A DNA stretch of 64,000 nucleotides from NCBI GenBank assembly GCA_047967505.1, contig CM106538.1; one strand, written 5' to 3'. How positions within the stretch are numbered: position 1 is the stretch's first letter; each line of letters opens with the position of its first letter. The notes below the pieces were generated by a model. The model saw only the letters and a program-made list of their open reading frames with translations, ran no database searches and had not been told where the DNA came from. Of the stretch, positions 23,641 through 34,767 are shown piece by piece. Source of the stretch: Dipteris shenzhenensis (lineage: Eukaryota; Polypodiophyta; Polypodiopsida; Gleicheniales). A program made the translations under genes and the position numbers.

Positions 23641-24195
23641 TCCACTCCTGCTGCCCTTCCTCCTTCCTACTCCCCTCCTTGCTGCCCCCTCCCTCCCCTC
23701 CTTGCTGCCTCCTCCCTCCCCTCCCCCCTCCCCTACCTTCTGCTCCCCCCCCGCCTCCCCTCCCGCTCTCCCCTTCCCTACCTCCCGCGCTGCTGCAGCC
23801 CCTACCCCCGCGCTGCTCCCAGCCTCTCCCCCGCGCGCTGCTGCAACCCCTCCCCCGCGCGCTATTGCCCGCGCAACCCCCCCTCCCCCGCCTGCGTGCC
23901 CCCCCCGCGCTGCTGCTTGCACATCTCCCCCCGCGCTGTTTCCTTGTTCCCCCCCCCCCCCCCCCCTTCTCCTCCACTCCTCCTCTCCTCTACCCTCCCC
24001 CCCCCCCCCCCCCCTTCTCCTCCACTCCTCCTCTCCTCTACCCTCCCCTCCTCTCCCCTCCTCTCCTCCTCCTGCCCCCTTCTCTTCCCCTCTCCCTCTT
24101 GCTGCCCTCCCTTTCTCCTTTCTGACTCCTCCCCCTCATTCATTCTCCCTCCTTGCTCGATCTTCTCTCTCCCTCCCTCCTTTCACCCTCTCCCT
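23641..24195 (+). repeat. Extreme C/T-rich tract with tandem repeats
   Basis: About 550 bases with almost no A on the plus strand. The first part has CCCTCCTTGCTGCC and then CCCCGCGCGCTGCTGC repeats. The second part has runs of about 20 C followed by a CTTCTCCTCCACTCC block, repeated twice (about 23946-24000 and 24000-24055). It ends just upstream of the LINE ORF1, so it could be the LINE 5' untranslated region or a captured CpG-rich promoter. The long proline-, glycine- and glutamate-rich frames here are composition artefacts. Confidence 0.8.
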
Positions 24196-24295
24196 TCATC
24201 AGGTGTACCCCCTATTTTTTGGGGTCTCCTGGGCTTCAGGAAAGCGGACAGAGTTTCTTTGTGTTTGAGTCAGCCTTTCCCACCTCGATTGACGA

Positions 24296-25624
24296 ATGGG
24301 TACCCATTCAGTCAATCCGTTACCGCACACACCAACCGCGAGAACCGTCACTTTCTCAAAAGACGAGCTGCAGCAATTGCAAAAGGATTTGGAGCATGAG
24401 TGTTCCACGACTCTCTTTGCACGCATCTTTGGCTCCCACCCCTCCAAATCACAGGCTAGAGATTTTGGATGCTTGCGGCACTTCCTCAAGAGCTCGCTCC
24501 CCACCTTAAGGATATACGTTTGTTGGGACGAGGTTTCGTTCAAGTGTGCCTAGATTCCCCGAACGTCACGAGAGACTTGCTACAGACTGGGTTTCTCTCT
24601 TTAGGCTACATGAGGATTTTTTTGTTTCCCTTTGAACTGGGCCTTGACCCAGTTGAAGAGGACAAGCACGGAGTTTCCGTCTTCATCAGGTTTCCTGGTC
24701 TACCTTCAATTTATCACCGGCTTCTTTCAGTTATTGGCGAGAAGTTTGGTGTGGTAGCAGAGATCCCCCCTCTTCCTGGCGAGCCTTCGTCGGCTGCTGA
24801 GGCGATCAGGATGGATGGTGTACCCACGGTTAGGGTCATTGTCGAGGACTCTAACATTTCAGATGACCACATCTACTACAACGACCCGATGGGTCATTCT
24901 TTTGCCAAAGATTTGAGGTTGCAAGTCGTCAAGACCAGTGCAGGATTTGTAGATCCTCCGGGCACTTCTCCAGAGATTGCCCAAAGAAGAAGAAGAGGCC
25001 AAAAAAGCAACCAGCTCGTACTAGGTTACGACAAAGTTTAGGAGCAGGACCTAGCGCTCCACACGCACCGCCTCAGACATGGGTCCCCCTCCTCCTAGGG
25101 CTGCTCGAGTTCCTCCTACACACCGCACTACCTCTGGCCCCCGGTGGATTCCGGTTGCGGTCAGGCCCTCTTCTTCAGATCATACTTCCGCCGCTCCGGA
25201 GACTACCCCTCAGGAGCCTCGAGAGGTTACCACCGTGGAGCCTTTTGTTCAGGAGCCTTCTTCCGCTCCACCACAGGATCAGGCTGTGCCTCCTTCAGCA
25301 GCCCAGGTTGTTGGCACCTCGTCCGCAGCACTTCTTGATCAGGACGCAGCACAAGGGCCTCCTTCTGTTGACAGAGGGAAAGGGGTCTTACTTTCTTTCC
25401 CTGCTTCGATAGGAATCCTTCGGACCCCTTCCCCAGGTTTGGCTCAATGGAATTCCTTTTCCGCTCTCGAGGACCTTTCTGACCTCCCAGATGATGATTT
25501 TGTACCCTCCACTTTCGGAGAGCCAGTTATCAGCATCCCCTTTGAGAGATCCTTCTCTCTCTCTCACCAGTGGACTTTCCTCCCCTTGGACCTCATGTGT
25601 ATGGAAGGAGGTCAGCTCCGGTAG
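24296..25624 (+). pseudogene. L1 ORF1 (DUF4283-like, CCHC knuckle)
   Basis: Three frames make up ORF1. 24296 onward has TVTFSKDELQQLQKDLEHEC. From about 24469 it has LLGRGFVQVCLDSP, GYMRIFLFPFELGLDP, HGVSVFIRFPGLPSIYHRLLS and IGEKFGVVAEI, the RNA-binding-like fold of plant L1 ORF1. A CCHC knuckle, CRICRSSGHFSRDC, is at 24939-24980, one frame over from the preceding block, followed by a lysine/arginine-rich stretch. The tail (25079-25624) is proline-rich and ends near WNSFSALED, a common L1 ORF1 feature. Frameshifts fall near 24465, 24935 and 25060. The family role is RNA binding in the retrotransposition particle. Confidence 0.8.
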
Positions 25625-25679
25625 AGGGTTCTTTTTCCGCCACTAGGTTGGGTAAGGTATTCCAACCCGCTTCCTCCCG

Positions 25680-26530
25680 CCGATGAGGATAGCCAGTTGG
25701 AATATATAGGAGTTGGGCGGCATCCCTCATTGCCGTCGCAGACAGCTAATAAGGAATCAGCTTCATCCAGGTGTGTCAGGTGGTTCCTTAGACATTCTTT
25801 TTCTACAGGAACACAATTTGGATGCCAGAGATTGCTCAAGTCAGGTAAGTTGCTTTCAGGCCGGACGTTTTGGTTTCCTGCCTTGGGAACCAGAGGAGAT
25901 ACTTGCATATCAGTTTCAGACTCTATCCCCCTCTGGTCATTGGACACCGTACCATCACCCCCTCCAGGGCACAGTGGATTTTGCTTATGGTTGACGGACG
26001 TAAGGTTGGTTTCCTCAACCTCTACGCTCCGAACAACAGAGGGGACTGTGTTCTTTTTTGGAGAGAGTTGCTCTCATGGGCTGACATTGCAGATTCTTGG
26101 ATTATTGGAGGTGACTTCAACATGGTTGAGGCACCATCCGATATGAAAGGGGGAAGAGAAGGTGGTATTCACTCCCTTGAGAGAGCAGCTTGGGATGCCT
26201 TATTGTTCACATTCAGTGGTAGAGATGTTTGGTCAAATGATGCATTTCATATTCAGTCTCAGTCACTCTTGTTTTCGTGGTCGAACCGTAGGGTGCAAAT
26301 GCCTATCCATACTCGGATTGACAGATTCTATGTGGATGACTGGGCTCTTGATAGAGGGGGGACAGTTTGCATTGCACCTAGTGTTTCCACCTCCGACCAT
26401 TTTCCGGTAGTTTTGTCCATCTCAAAGCCCCATTTGAGAGGACGATCTTCCAGTATCAAGATCCCTGAAGCCTTATACATAGATGATACTCTCACAGAGG
26501 CAGTCTTGGAAATCTGGGTTTCTCACATGC
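25680..26530 (+). pseudogene. L1 ORF2 endonuclease domain
   Basis: An apurinic-endonuclease-like domain. The early block DILFLQEHNL (metal-binding Glu) is in one frame near 25790. The main frame (25870-26530) has FLNLYAPNN, SWIIGGDFNMVEAPSD, LLFSWSN, HTRIDRFYVDDWA and SDHFPVVLSI. These supply the Asp-Asn and Ser-Asp-His catalytic positions. At least two frameshifts separate the N-terminal strand from the rest. In the family this domain nicks target DNA to prime reverse transcription. Confidence 0.85.
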
Positions 26531-26537
26531 AGGGGGG

Positions 26538-28351
26538 GTGGCCGCACCTTCACATGTGGCGCTCATTAGACCAATCAAAATTTTTTTATGGAGTGGACTT
26601 GATGGCACGGCAGATGTTGCAACGAGGGTGGCCTGGGAGACCATTATTCTCCCTACATGTGAAGGGGGCCTTAATATCATTGACCCGGACTTGCAATGCA
26701 GGGCATTGCTTTGTAAGGTGGTGGTGAGGGTCTCATGCCTAGGCAGGAACCTTGGAAGGACTTCTTTTTTGGACGCATTCAGGCTTGCACACCTACCTTG
26801 GGAGATGATTGGGTGGACAGCCCTCACTGGATTTTTTATTCCACCCCTCTCAAATCTCCTGCATCTCCTCTCATGGCTGCCATTCTGAAAGCTTGGGGCA
26901 GCTTCAGGAATACACTTTGCAAGGTTCCGCCCTCTACCCTCGAAGAGATTGATAGGCAGCCGGTCATTTAGAATGACAATATTCTTGATGAGCATGGCAG
27001 ACCACGGGGCACTTCGCATTACATGCAGTGGTCTAGATGGGAGAGAGGCCCCGCCTTCACAGTAAGCACTTGGAAAGCATTTATCAGGCTACCTGAGGAT
27101 CAGAGACTACAGTCCGTGAGTCACCTCAGAGGGGTAGCACGCAGGATTCAACAGATAGATACAGTCATCCCGGTGGACTGGACAGTTGATATGCCTATTA
27201 CTTCTCCCACTTGGATGGGAGCTTTCTTGAGGACAGCAGTTCCTCTTCAAGTGATCACTCTTCTAGGTGTTGGGGAAGATGCACTTGTCTTTGACGTTAG
27301 GGATGGGGGTATACTTTCTAGATCCACGGATGATATTCTTCTAGAGGTTGCCTTTCAGCTCGTCAAGATTGCTGGCTTTGTAAATCATGGAGCGAGCTTG
27401 CAGTGGTATTTAGACCCCGACCCTTTGCTCTTGGCCCTGGGATCCTAGAGATTGTGGTTATATGGAGATGCACCTATCAGGTGCTTACAGTGGGACCCAG
27501 GAGAGTGGGAGTGGATAGATTGAGAGAGGGGGATTCCCTTCTTTCGTTTCACGGTTGGTAATGCCAGGAGATTTCAGTTGAGCAGCAGGGGTTGGATTCC
27601 CTCCAGAGCCCCCCATTGGGACAGCAGCTTCATCACCGCAGATTTGCGTAGGAACTTCTGGAGGAGGCTCTGGAAATCCCTCAGAAATGGAAAGATCACT
27701 CTTTTCTTTTGGCTTTCTATTCATGGAGGGATTGCAGTGAACCTGTGGAGATCACGATTTGGGGCTGACCCTACTTGCCCTCGTTGTCATTCTACATAGG
27801 AGTCAGTGCGACATTGCCTTTGGGACTGCAGTCAGGTGAGGACTGTTTGAAAGGGGTTACTCGGATACTCAGCATTTTTCATACCTCCCCTTTCTTCATG
27901 ACTTGGGGCTCGGTCGCTTGGTTATCCCTTACTGGGCCCCATATGTTTTATGAGGGTGAGCCTTTTTCTTGGGCACTCTCGGTCCACAAGTAGGTGATAG
28001 AGACCTGCTCTCTTCAGGATGTACCATTTACTCCCTTCAGAGCTTCTCATGCTTCAATGGACACTTCCTGGGAGATTCTGGCTAGCATTTCCTCTTGGCA
28101 CATCTAGAGAGCTAGATGTATAGAGGCCCTGGATGGCACCCAGATACACCCTTCACAGGTGTTCACGGGTATTTGGACTGATACGGTTCATACTTTGATA
28201 GGCATTTGGGCTAGCATGCAGGGCCCTTCACAGGCAGCCTCTTCTAGGAGGACTTTATTCCTACGAGTTTGGAGGGGTTCTCCCTTTTTCTCGGAGGGTT
28301 CTACAGGATTGAGATGGCACTATCAGATCCAATCCTTTCTTTTTGGCTTTT
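26538..28351 (+). pseudogene. L1 ORF2 C-terminal region without RT
   Basis: Begins abruptly at LIRPIKIFLWSGLDG...VAWETIILPTCEGGLNIIDPDLQCRALLCKVVV, the segment that normally follows RT. It continues with WERGPAFTVSTWKAFIRLPEDQ, then RRNFWRRLWKSLRNGKITLFFWLSIHGG and CPRCHS...ESVRHCLWDC, a zf-RVT-type zinc motif. It ends with WEILASISSW and LFGF. The join near 26530 puts endonuclease directly against post-RT sequence, consistent with an internal deletion or template switch. Stops and shifts are present throughout. Confidence 0.78.
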
Positions 28352-28454
28352 GAGCTTTTCATGCATTGCATGGTGTATCCCGTATGGAGCTTGCTCTAAC
28401 GGTTTTCTTTAATACTTAATAGAAGTCTCTTTTTGCAACCAAAAGAAAAAAGAA

Positions 28455-29160
28455 CGTGGGACGACCACAAGCAAATAATCAAGCAAGTGTTACAAATGTT
28501 GTAACAATACAATTTGCGGTTGAATCCAACCAAATGCAAGTTGGGCGCAGCAATCGCAGCACTACACCCAATTCCACGAAATGTAAAGCAGCTTCAAAGG
28601 TCTCTCGGGATGGCAGGTTTTACTTCTTGTGTCATGCCAGAAGTGTTTCAGCTCCTCTCAGAAATCTGTTGTTGGAAAAAGTCAAATTTATTTGGTCTAA
28701 AGAACATCAGAATGCTTTTGATCAAATTCGTCAAATTCTAAAAGATGACGTTCTGATGCGCCACCCGGGTTTGCAGTGACCATTCATAATATGCACTGAT
28801 GCATCATCAGAAGAATTGGATGCAGTTTTGCTGCATAAGGATGAAGGGGTGATCTGCGACCAATTGTGCACATCAGTCGTTCACTCACAGGACTGGAGTC
28901 GAGGTACGCAGCCACAAAATTGGAATAATTAGCCGTGGTTTGGGCCATCTCAAAGTTGCACCATTAGTGCATGGCACAGAATTTGATGTCCAAAAGGGCC
29001 ATGCAGCGCTTACTAGCCTTATGAGAAGGCGAAAACTCCAAGGACATTTGGCCCGCTGGGTTTTGCTCCTACAGGACTACAACTTCAAGATCTCTTACCG
29101 ATCAAGTAAGCATAATGAAACTGCAGATGCTCTTTCAAGATCTCATTTTGCAGCTGCGCA
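28455..29160 (+). pseudogene. Ty3/gypsy RT C-terminus and RNase H
   Basis: Has HKQIIKQVLQML...LRLNPTKCKLGAAIAALHPIP, the palm/thumb end of gypsy RT. The connection follows with SLGMAGF, a WSKEHQNAFDQIRQILKDDVLMRHP block and CTDASSEELDAVLL. The RNase H tail is LQGHLARWVLLLQDYNFKISYRSS...ADALSR. Frames shift repeatedly. The fragment begins right at the LINE 3' end and stops after the ADALSR block; integrase is absent. Confidence 0.8.
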
Positions 29161-29255
29161 GAGTTCAAATCCTCTAGTGTTTTTAGGATGGCATGTGTCT
29201 ATCATTGTTATCCGTTGTCATGTGATTGTGTGGTCGTATGCGGGCATTCATCTGA

Positions 29256-30026
29256 CTACGTTATATTCATTACCATGCTCCACTCTCCGTCTCCACGCAG
29301 ACAGCTGAGGGGCTGATCCACTGCCTGAGCTCCTACTAGGCACCTACCTAGGACTGATGCCCTGCTCTTATAATGGCCCTGCTCCCTCGTTTCCGTGTGT
29401 TTTAGTGGGCTTCTTTGGCTTGTTGTGGAATGAGGTGCAATGCCTTCTTTTGTAGAGGAGGAATATTTTTTCCTTCCCATCTCTGCTTGGCGGCTTGCCC
29501 CTTGTAAGCGACCCCAGTCAGCTGATGTCAGTCCCTGGTTTGCGTGTTTGCAGGGCTCCCTGCCATTCATAATCCCCCTCAAGGCCTGCCCAAGGGTGGG
29601 CCTTTCAGCTGACCTGGCCGTGTTTACTTTGCTGTCCATGTAGCAGTCACACCTGAGGCTGAGATCTGCTGTTATCCTCGTGGCAGCCTCTAGTGCTGCA
29701 GACTTCACATCTGCCCAGGTGGCATGCGGTAGGAAGCCCACGATGAGCAGCCCAAACCCTTTTCTTTTGCGGATGTCAACCCCCATTAGCCTCCTCATAT
29801 GGGACTCACATTGTGGCTTGTCACTCTCATACTGCCCCTTTGAATGACACTGTGGGACTACACCCACCCCTCGAATGAGATGCTCCATGCATTCCCATGG
29901 GACCACACTTGCGAACAAGACGAAGGTGTCCACCAGTATCAGTCCATACACCCATAACTCCACATGCTCCAACCGATTAGGGAGCACGAAAACTACTAGG
30001 TCTCGTCCTTGACCAATCAGGTTCAT
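29256..30026 (-). CDS. Unrecognised 256-codon open frame
   Basis: An uninterrupted frame beginning with Met at 30026. It has a hydrophobic stretch near residues 25-48 (WVYGLILVDTFVLFASVV) that could be a membrane segment, and two Cys/His groups (CHSKGQYESDKPQC near residues 59-72; CDCY near 127). The middle is basic (DIRKRKG). I know no family with these features. It is the longest clean frame in the window that no transposon explains, in locally GC-richer sequence where long chance frames are more likely. A TATAAG lies on the minus strand but downstream (about 29370), so it does not support expression. It may be spurious. Confidence 0.25.
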   Translation of the reverse strand: MNLIGQGRDLVVFVLPNRLEHVELWVYGLILVDTFVLFASVVPWECMEHLIRGVGVVPQCHSKGQYESDKPQCESHMRRLMGVDIRKRKGFGLLIVGFLPHATWADVKSAALEAATRITADLSLRCDCYMDSKVNTARSAERPTLGQALRGIMNGREPCKHANQGLTSADWGRLQGASRQAEMGRKKYSSSTKEGIAPHSTTSQRSPLKHTETREQGHYKSRASVLGRCLVGAQAVDQPLSCLRGDGEWSMVMNIT

Positions 30027-30505
30027 GGGCCAATGAAATTAAAATAAAAGGTGACGAGGAAGGAACGAGGATGCTGAGCTACTATGTTGCTCTCCCTCGT
30101 GTAAATCCATCAACCCACACCAACTCTCTGTGAGCCTGGAAAGCGATGTACGAACCAAATCATGGCCTTCAGTGCTCAGCCCAAAAAAACGTACGGAAAT
30201 GGTTGCCTTCATCCGTCGATGCTGCTCAAAGATTCCAGCCCATTCTCTCTAGCGCACGATCTATCCATTCCCTCGAATTCTCCAACAAATGCAATCCCAC
30301 GTGCCATCGCCAACTCGCCATCCAGAAGCATGGAGATTCAGAGTCATGTAGCCACCATGCATGCAACAGGCACGTAATACTTCATTTCCAGATATGTTGC
30401 TGCCTACATTGGTGTTCCTTCTGCACATGTTTGTTACTTCTGCACAATGTATGCATCCTTGATCTCCTTGTGTGCACATGTTTGTGAGGGAGATCTGAGA
30501 ATAGT

Positions 30506-31144
30506 GTGATCAGAGGGAGTAGCCTGCTGCACGATGAGAAAAGGGTGGGCATTCCCTACATATTTCTAAAATTGAAAGGATTGGATCAGGGAACAAAAAA
30601 TCTTAGTTTATCATCATTCTCAAGCATCACTTGCCTTTGTTCCCTTCTGTTTTTTGTTACACTGATAGTTGCATTCTCTACACGTGCTCAAAAATCGCTC
30701 AAGCAAGAGACTTCCAAGTTTTCTCTTACTTTCTACAAGGAGAAAAGAGAACTTGTAAAACTATCGTATGTCTATCTTAATCAACCAATATTTGAAGAGA
30801 GAAACATCAATGACGAAAGACATGAAGATAGTTGCAACTTTTTTAAAGCAATGAATAAAGGTCAGTCGAGTAACAGAGAGAGGCTACGAGATCTAGAAGA
30901 CTACACACTTGTTAACTGTCTTGGTTCCAAGTTCCACAGTCTGTTCAGTCTCTGTATAAGGTTGAGGGGGTTTAATAGGCCTCACTACCAGTTGCAAGCC
31001 AATCATGTGCCGTCTCTTTGCCATGTATGCCTCATGTTGGGATGTATGCAAGCCTCATGCTGCCAAGACATGGTACCCCCACCATTGCCAACTGACTCCC
31101 TCACAGGCAGCGTCAGGAGGAAGTTCATACCGACATCAGTCTAG
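30506..31144 (+). CDS. Unrecognised 212-codon open frame with a signal-like segment
   Basis: An open frame with a hydrophobic run at about residues 37-58 (SSITCLCSLLFFVTLIVAFS) followed by TRAQ, which resembles a signal-peptide cleavage region but sits unusually far from the first Met. A polar, lysine/glutamate-rich section (ETSKFSLTFYKEKRELVK) follows, then a cysteine-rich tail. The LTFY after a signal-like region faintly recalls secreted plant enzymes such as class III peroxidases. This is too weak to name. An upstream exon supplying the true start is possible. Confidence 0.25.
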   Translation: MIRGSSLLHDEKRVGIPYIFLKLKGLDQGTKNLSLSSFSSITCLCSLLFFVTLIVAFSTRAQKSLKQETSKFSLTFYKEKRELVKLSYVYLNQPIFEERNINDERHEDSCNFFKAMNKGQSSNRERLRDLEDYTLVNCLGSKFHSLFSLCIRLRGFNRPHYQLQANHVPSLCHVCLMLGCMQASCCQDMVPPPLPTDSLTGSVRRKFIPTSV

Positions 31145-32525
31145 GCAGCCAGGCAGGCTGGTGGCATGTGGAACAGAAGCAGCGGTCGAGCCATGAGGGA
31201 GCAGCAGACATGTGGCCGCCATCTAGGCAGGCCACAGGGCAGCAGCAGTCCACAGGCGACGTAGCAGCAGCCAGCATGCCAGCCCAATCAGCCGCCTGCT
31301 GCAGTACAATCACCTAGTGCACTCAGCCACCTACTCGGTCATTAAGCACGGACGGTTGCTGTCTGTTACAAGAGGAAAGTAGGGCTACTTTCTTGGATGG
31401 CTCTTCCTTTAACCAGACACCCTGTTTTTGCAACCTTCCCATAAACTTGCTTCCTCTAGTCTGGACTCTGGATGGGTGTGGAGAGGCTCCCCGGTGGCAG
31501 AACATAATCTGCTGCTGTGGCATGGGTTCGAATGCAGCAGTTTCACTGCTTGCCAACCGATAACCGTTTACAGCTCATCAAGGAGGTGTGACCAAAGATA
31601 TGTGAAGGATCATCATAGATGTGGACCAAAAATTTACAGCCACCTACGTTTGAGCACTCGGTCATTTAGCATGGACAGTTGCCAGGTGCTTCACCGAAGA
31701 TGGGAAAGTAGCTTTATGCTGTCCCTATCAATAGACTTTGGGCGAGACGGCAGGAGGTACCTGGAATGTGGAACCTAAATTTTCAGAATTAAGAAGTACC
31801 TTTCCCAAAACCCAGGGGCCAAGGAGACAGGGAGGCGGTACCTGATGCTTGGAATGCTCGTGTTTTTTAGATGAGGATACAGGTCGGTCATACTCCGTTA
31901 CGTGACGGAGGTGAATCCAATTTGAGAATGTCCTTTCGCTCTATCCTGCATGTGAGCAATGGTTAGGAAGAGAGACCAATCCTGAAAGGCTGTAGAGTCG
32001 TTTTACAGCTACAAAGGGAACCACATTGGTTTCAGCAGTACAGACGAAGCTCAATTGCGGTGTATCTGTGGGCAAGTCTAAATCCAATGTTTCAGCTTGA
32101 TCTGGGAGGGGGCCGCGCGAACGCGAGCCCCCGCTGCCACAAATTATGACGTGCACTCTCCCCGTAGGGAGATGCTAGGGTGCAGCCCGTCCGGAGTGCA
32201 ATGGAGAGGCCGACCCTAGGCCATCGGCCTTCATGATCACCGATTGACCCCGCCCAGGTAAGTATGTTCGACAGAATCGCTGGACGCCTTTAAGTATGGC
32301 TCCCTTCAACCTTCCCGACACAACGCATCTATGGCATTAATCTCCCTCCCTTCCACGTGGCACAAATTGAGTCCCCCTCTTATTGCCACCACTTGGCTAT
32401 TGGACATTTCGACATAGCTCGCGTGTTTCCTACTCAATTACTTTAGGTCATGGACTATTCGTCCTATTTGAATGACGAATTTATGCACCCGAGCTAATTT
32501 ACGTAGCAACTCAAGCTCTTGTGTG

Positions 32526-32583
<58 letters not shown>

Positions 32584-33100
32584 AGTATCTCAACGTACGT
32601 GAATTCTTAGTATGCCAAAGTACCACCTTAGTACATGACTTTGTGATTTGGAAAACTTTTACCACGTCCATTTCCACAATCCATCTAGTACCGGTTCCTT
32701 TTGTGCAAAACTTTCAAAATCATGTCGTATGACTCCTTACTGGGTGTCCCCCTAAATTATAGAAACATTCTACATAGTTTTCAACTACTCTTGAAAGCGT
32801 GCTAGCTCCTCTTTTCTCACTTTTTGGCAAAGCGTAGATCTAGCTCCTTGTATTTATTTTGTGAACAAATTGACCTAACACAAGGTCTTTTCTAAACTAA
32901 TTACTCCTAACCTTGGAGTAATAATTCCTTGAACATCTCTATATTTTCATCCTCACTCATGACCATGCATGATTTTCAATGATTTTCATGACAAAAGTAG
33001 CATAAGGTAATGACTTTAGACGATGAAACACGGGTCATTATAAATGCCCATGTGGATAATCCCATGCATAATGTAAAGAATCTATCGCGTAATAGAACCA
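31145..33100. other. Unassigned region with short duplications
   Basis: A phrase containing CTCGGTCATTAAGCACGGACGGTTGC at about 31335 recurs in altered form near 31660. A consensus-like 5' splice site, CAGGTAAGTATG, lies at about 32255-32266 after a GC-richer segment, but I see no coding exon to go with it. No transposon domain found. Confidence 0.4.
32528..32581. repeat. (CT)n microsatellite
   Basis: About 54 bases of nearly pure CT repeat. Confidence 0.97.
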
Positions 33101-33105
33101 CACAA

Positions 33106-33855
33106 AATTGGGATCTAAATTAAGTCAAAGGACTCCTCTCAAGGGTTTGTATACTCGAAACCATTATAGATGCTTGAGGATACAAGAAGAGATATATAAA
33201 CTCTATCTTGACATAATTGGTTAACACGAGGGAGTATATTTTAGACATTTCTACCTTTGCTTATGCATTTATCAGTTTTGAGACTTTGAGTTATGCTAAA
33301 TAGGGTTGGATTTAGATATTTTTTTTAAAAAATAGGACTCTTTTATGACCATGTATCTCATAAAATTTGCTCTAACTTTGGATGAAAATGAAATTCGCAT
33401 TAGAGTCTCATTATATGATCTTTAAGTGGGGCTATTTGCCATTGATTCTGCTACATTAGGATGGCGAATTGGGAGCTAAATTATGTCAAAGGACTCCTCT
33501 CAAGGGTTTGTATACATGAAACCATTATAGATGCTTGAGGATACAAGAAGAGATATATAACCTCTATCTTGACATAATTGGTTAACACGAGGGAGTATAT
33601 TTTACACATTTCTACCTTTGCTTATGCATTTATCAGTTTTGACATTTCTACCTTTGCTTATGCATTTATCAGTTTTGAGACTCTGAGTTATGGTCAATAT
33701 GGTTGGATTTGGATTTTTTTTTAAAATAGGACTCTTTTATGACCATGTATCTCATGAACTTTTCTCTAACTTTGGATGAAAATAAAATTGGCATTAGAGT
33801 CTCATTATATGTTCTTTAGGTGGGGCTATTTGCCATTGATTCTACTACATTAGGA
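33106..33855 (+). repeat. Tandem repeat dimer, units A and B (~361 bp)
   Basis: Unit A starts at 33106 and unit B at 33467, both with AATTGGGA.CTAAATTA.GTCAAAGG. They differ at diagnostic places: A has ATACTCGAAACC, GCTAAATAGGG and CATAAAATTTGCTC, while B has ATACATGAAACC, GGTCAATATGG and CATGAACTTTTCTC. Unit B also contains an internal ~36-bp duplication of the ACATTTCTACCTTTGC block (about 33605-33675). Confidence 0.88.
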
Positions 33856-34101
33856 TGGCGTTGGGCAATCCCTTTATTTAGTTGGGATGCTTTTTTTTGT
33901 TTAATGGAATTCGACAATGACCCTAATCAAACAGAGGCTTGGTGGGATGTAGGAAAATAAAAATCATATGTGTACCATAGTTTATAAATCTTTTTGGTAT
34001 ATTTTATATGATTGGGCAAAAGAGAGCTTTTCTTGGTGGACAGAATTTTGACCCTTTCAAGGATTCTATCTCACTTTGACTTATGCATAAACCTTAACCC
34101 T

Positions 34102-34291
34102 TGATTGGTTTTAGAAAGTTATAACAGTGCTCTCAACGGAAGCAAAACGGAAGAGGGAGAGAGAGAAACAGAGAGCCACACAAGTTTTTGGTGGGTGCAA
34201 AACACCCTAATCTTCTTTTTCATTCATTTATATATGTGTTTGAGTATTGTACATAACCGGGGTAAAGGCACAGTGACCTTTAACCCCCACA
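34102..34291 (-). repeat. Probable 3' LTR of copia D
   Basis: On the minus strand the purine-rich AAGTGGGAGGTTG (about 34292-34304) is followed by TGTGGGGGTTAAAGG, with a TATATAAATG about 60 bases on. The end at CCAATCA (34102) is a guess from the TG...CA rule. Confidence 0.45.
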
Positions 34292-34344
34292 ACCTCCCAC
34301 TTAAACGACAATGTGCCTTTAAGGGAGAACAACCAGTGAGCATA

Positions 34345-34767
34345 CTATCCAATGCCCATCAATACACGACAATACTCAAACCACTGACTAGGTAGACTCT
34401 TCGTCAGCATATCTACAGGGTTATCATCTGTATGAACCTTGACAAGCTCTATACGCTTGTCCTCAAGTACCTCCCTGATGAAATGGTACCTGAGCTCAAT
34501 GTGTTTGGTCTTTGCATGAAAGACCGGATTCCGTGCTAGCTGAATAGCACTCATGGAATCACTATGCAATGTCGGTACACTTGTATGAATCCCCAAATCT
34601 CCCACTAGCCGATCAAGCCATATAGCCTCCTTGCAACCCTCTGTGGCTGCAACATACTCAGCCTCTATGGTAGACAAAGAATTGCACTTCTGTGCGCGAG
34701 ACATCCACGACACTGCACTACCTACAAAGGTGAACACACAACTAGAAGTGGATCTCCTACTATCCAC
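34345..34767 (-). pseudogene. Copia D RNase H (141 codons open)
   Basis: A clean frame with DSRRSTSSCVFTFVGSAVSWMS, STIEAEYVAATEGCKEAIWL, LHSDSMSAIQLARNPVFHAKTKHIELRYHFIRE and DNPVDMLTKSLP: complete copia RNase H motifs with the acidic residues present. It is well preserved compared with the other copia relics, so probably one of the younger insertions. It is separated from RT by a single stop. Confidence 0.9.

Larger units (their letters stand above)
24200..28454 (+). mobile_element. L1-type LINE with the reverse transcriptase deleted
   Basis: Carries a plant L1-style ORF1 with a CCHC knuckle, then an AP-type endonuclease, then the region that normally follows RT, including a CysHis zf-RVT-like motif, and an A-rich end (28438-28454). 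No RT domain (no YADD block) lies between endonuclease and C-terminal region, where about 1.2 kb is expected. The 5' limit is uncertain and may include the pyrimidine tract. Confidence 0.82.

Noticed and set aside
23570-24400. Long proline-rich (plus) and glycine/glutamate-rich (minus) open frames
   Set aside because: They arise from the C/T-only composition of the tract, which lacks stop codons by chance. Several overlapping frames are open at once and none has a domain.
25612-25947. Minus-strand open frame over LINE ORF1/ORF2
   Set aside because: Antisense shadow of the endonuclease start; no domain.
32255-32270. Strong-looking donor site CAGGTAAGTATG
   Set aside because: No adjacent coding exon with a recognisable protein and no matching acceptor context found.
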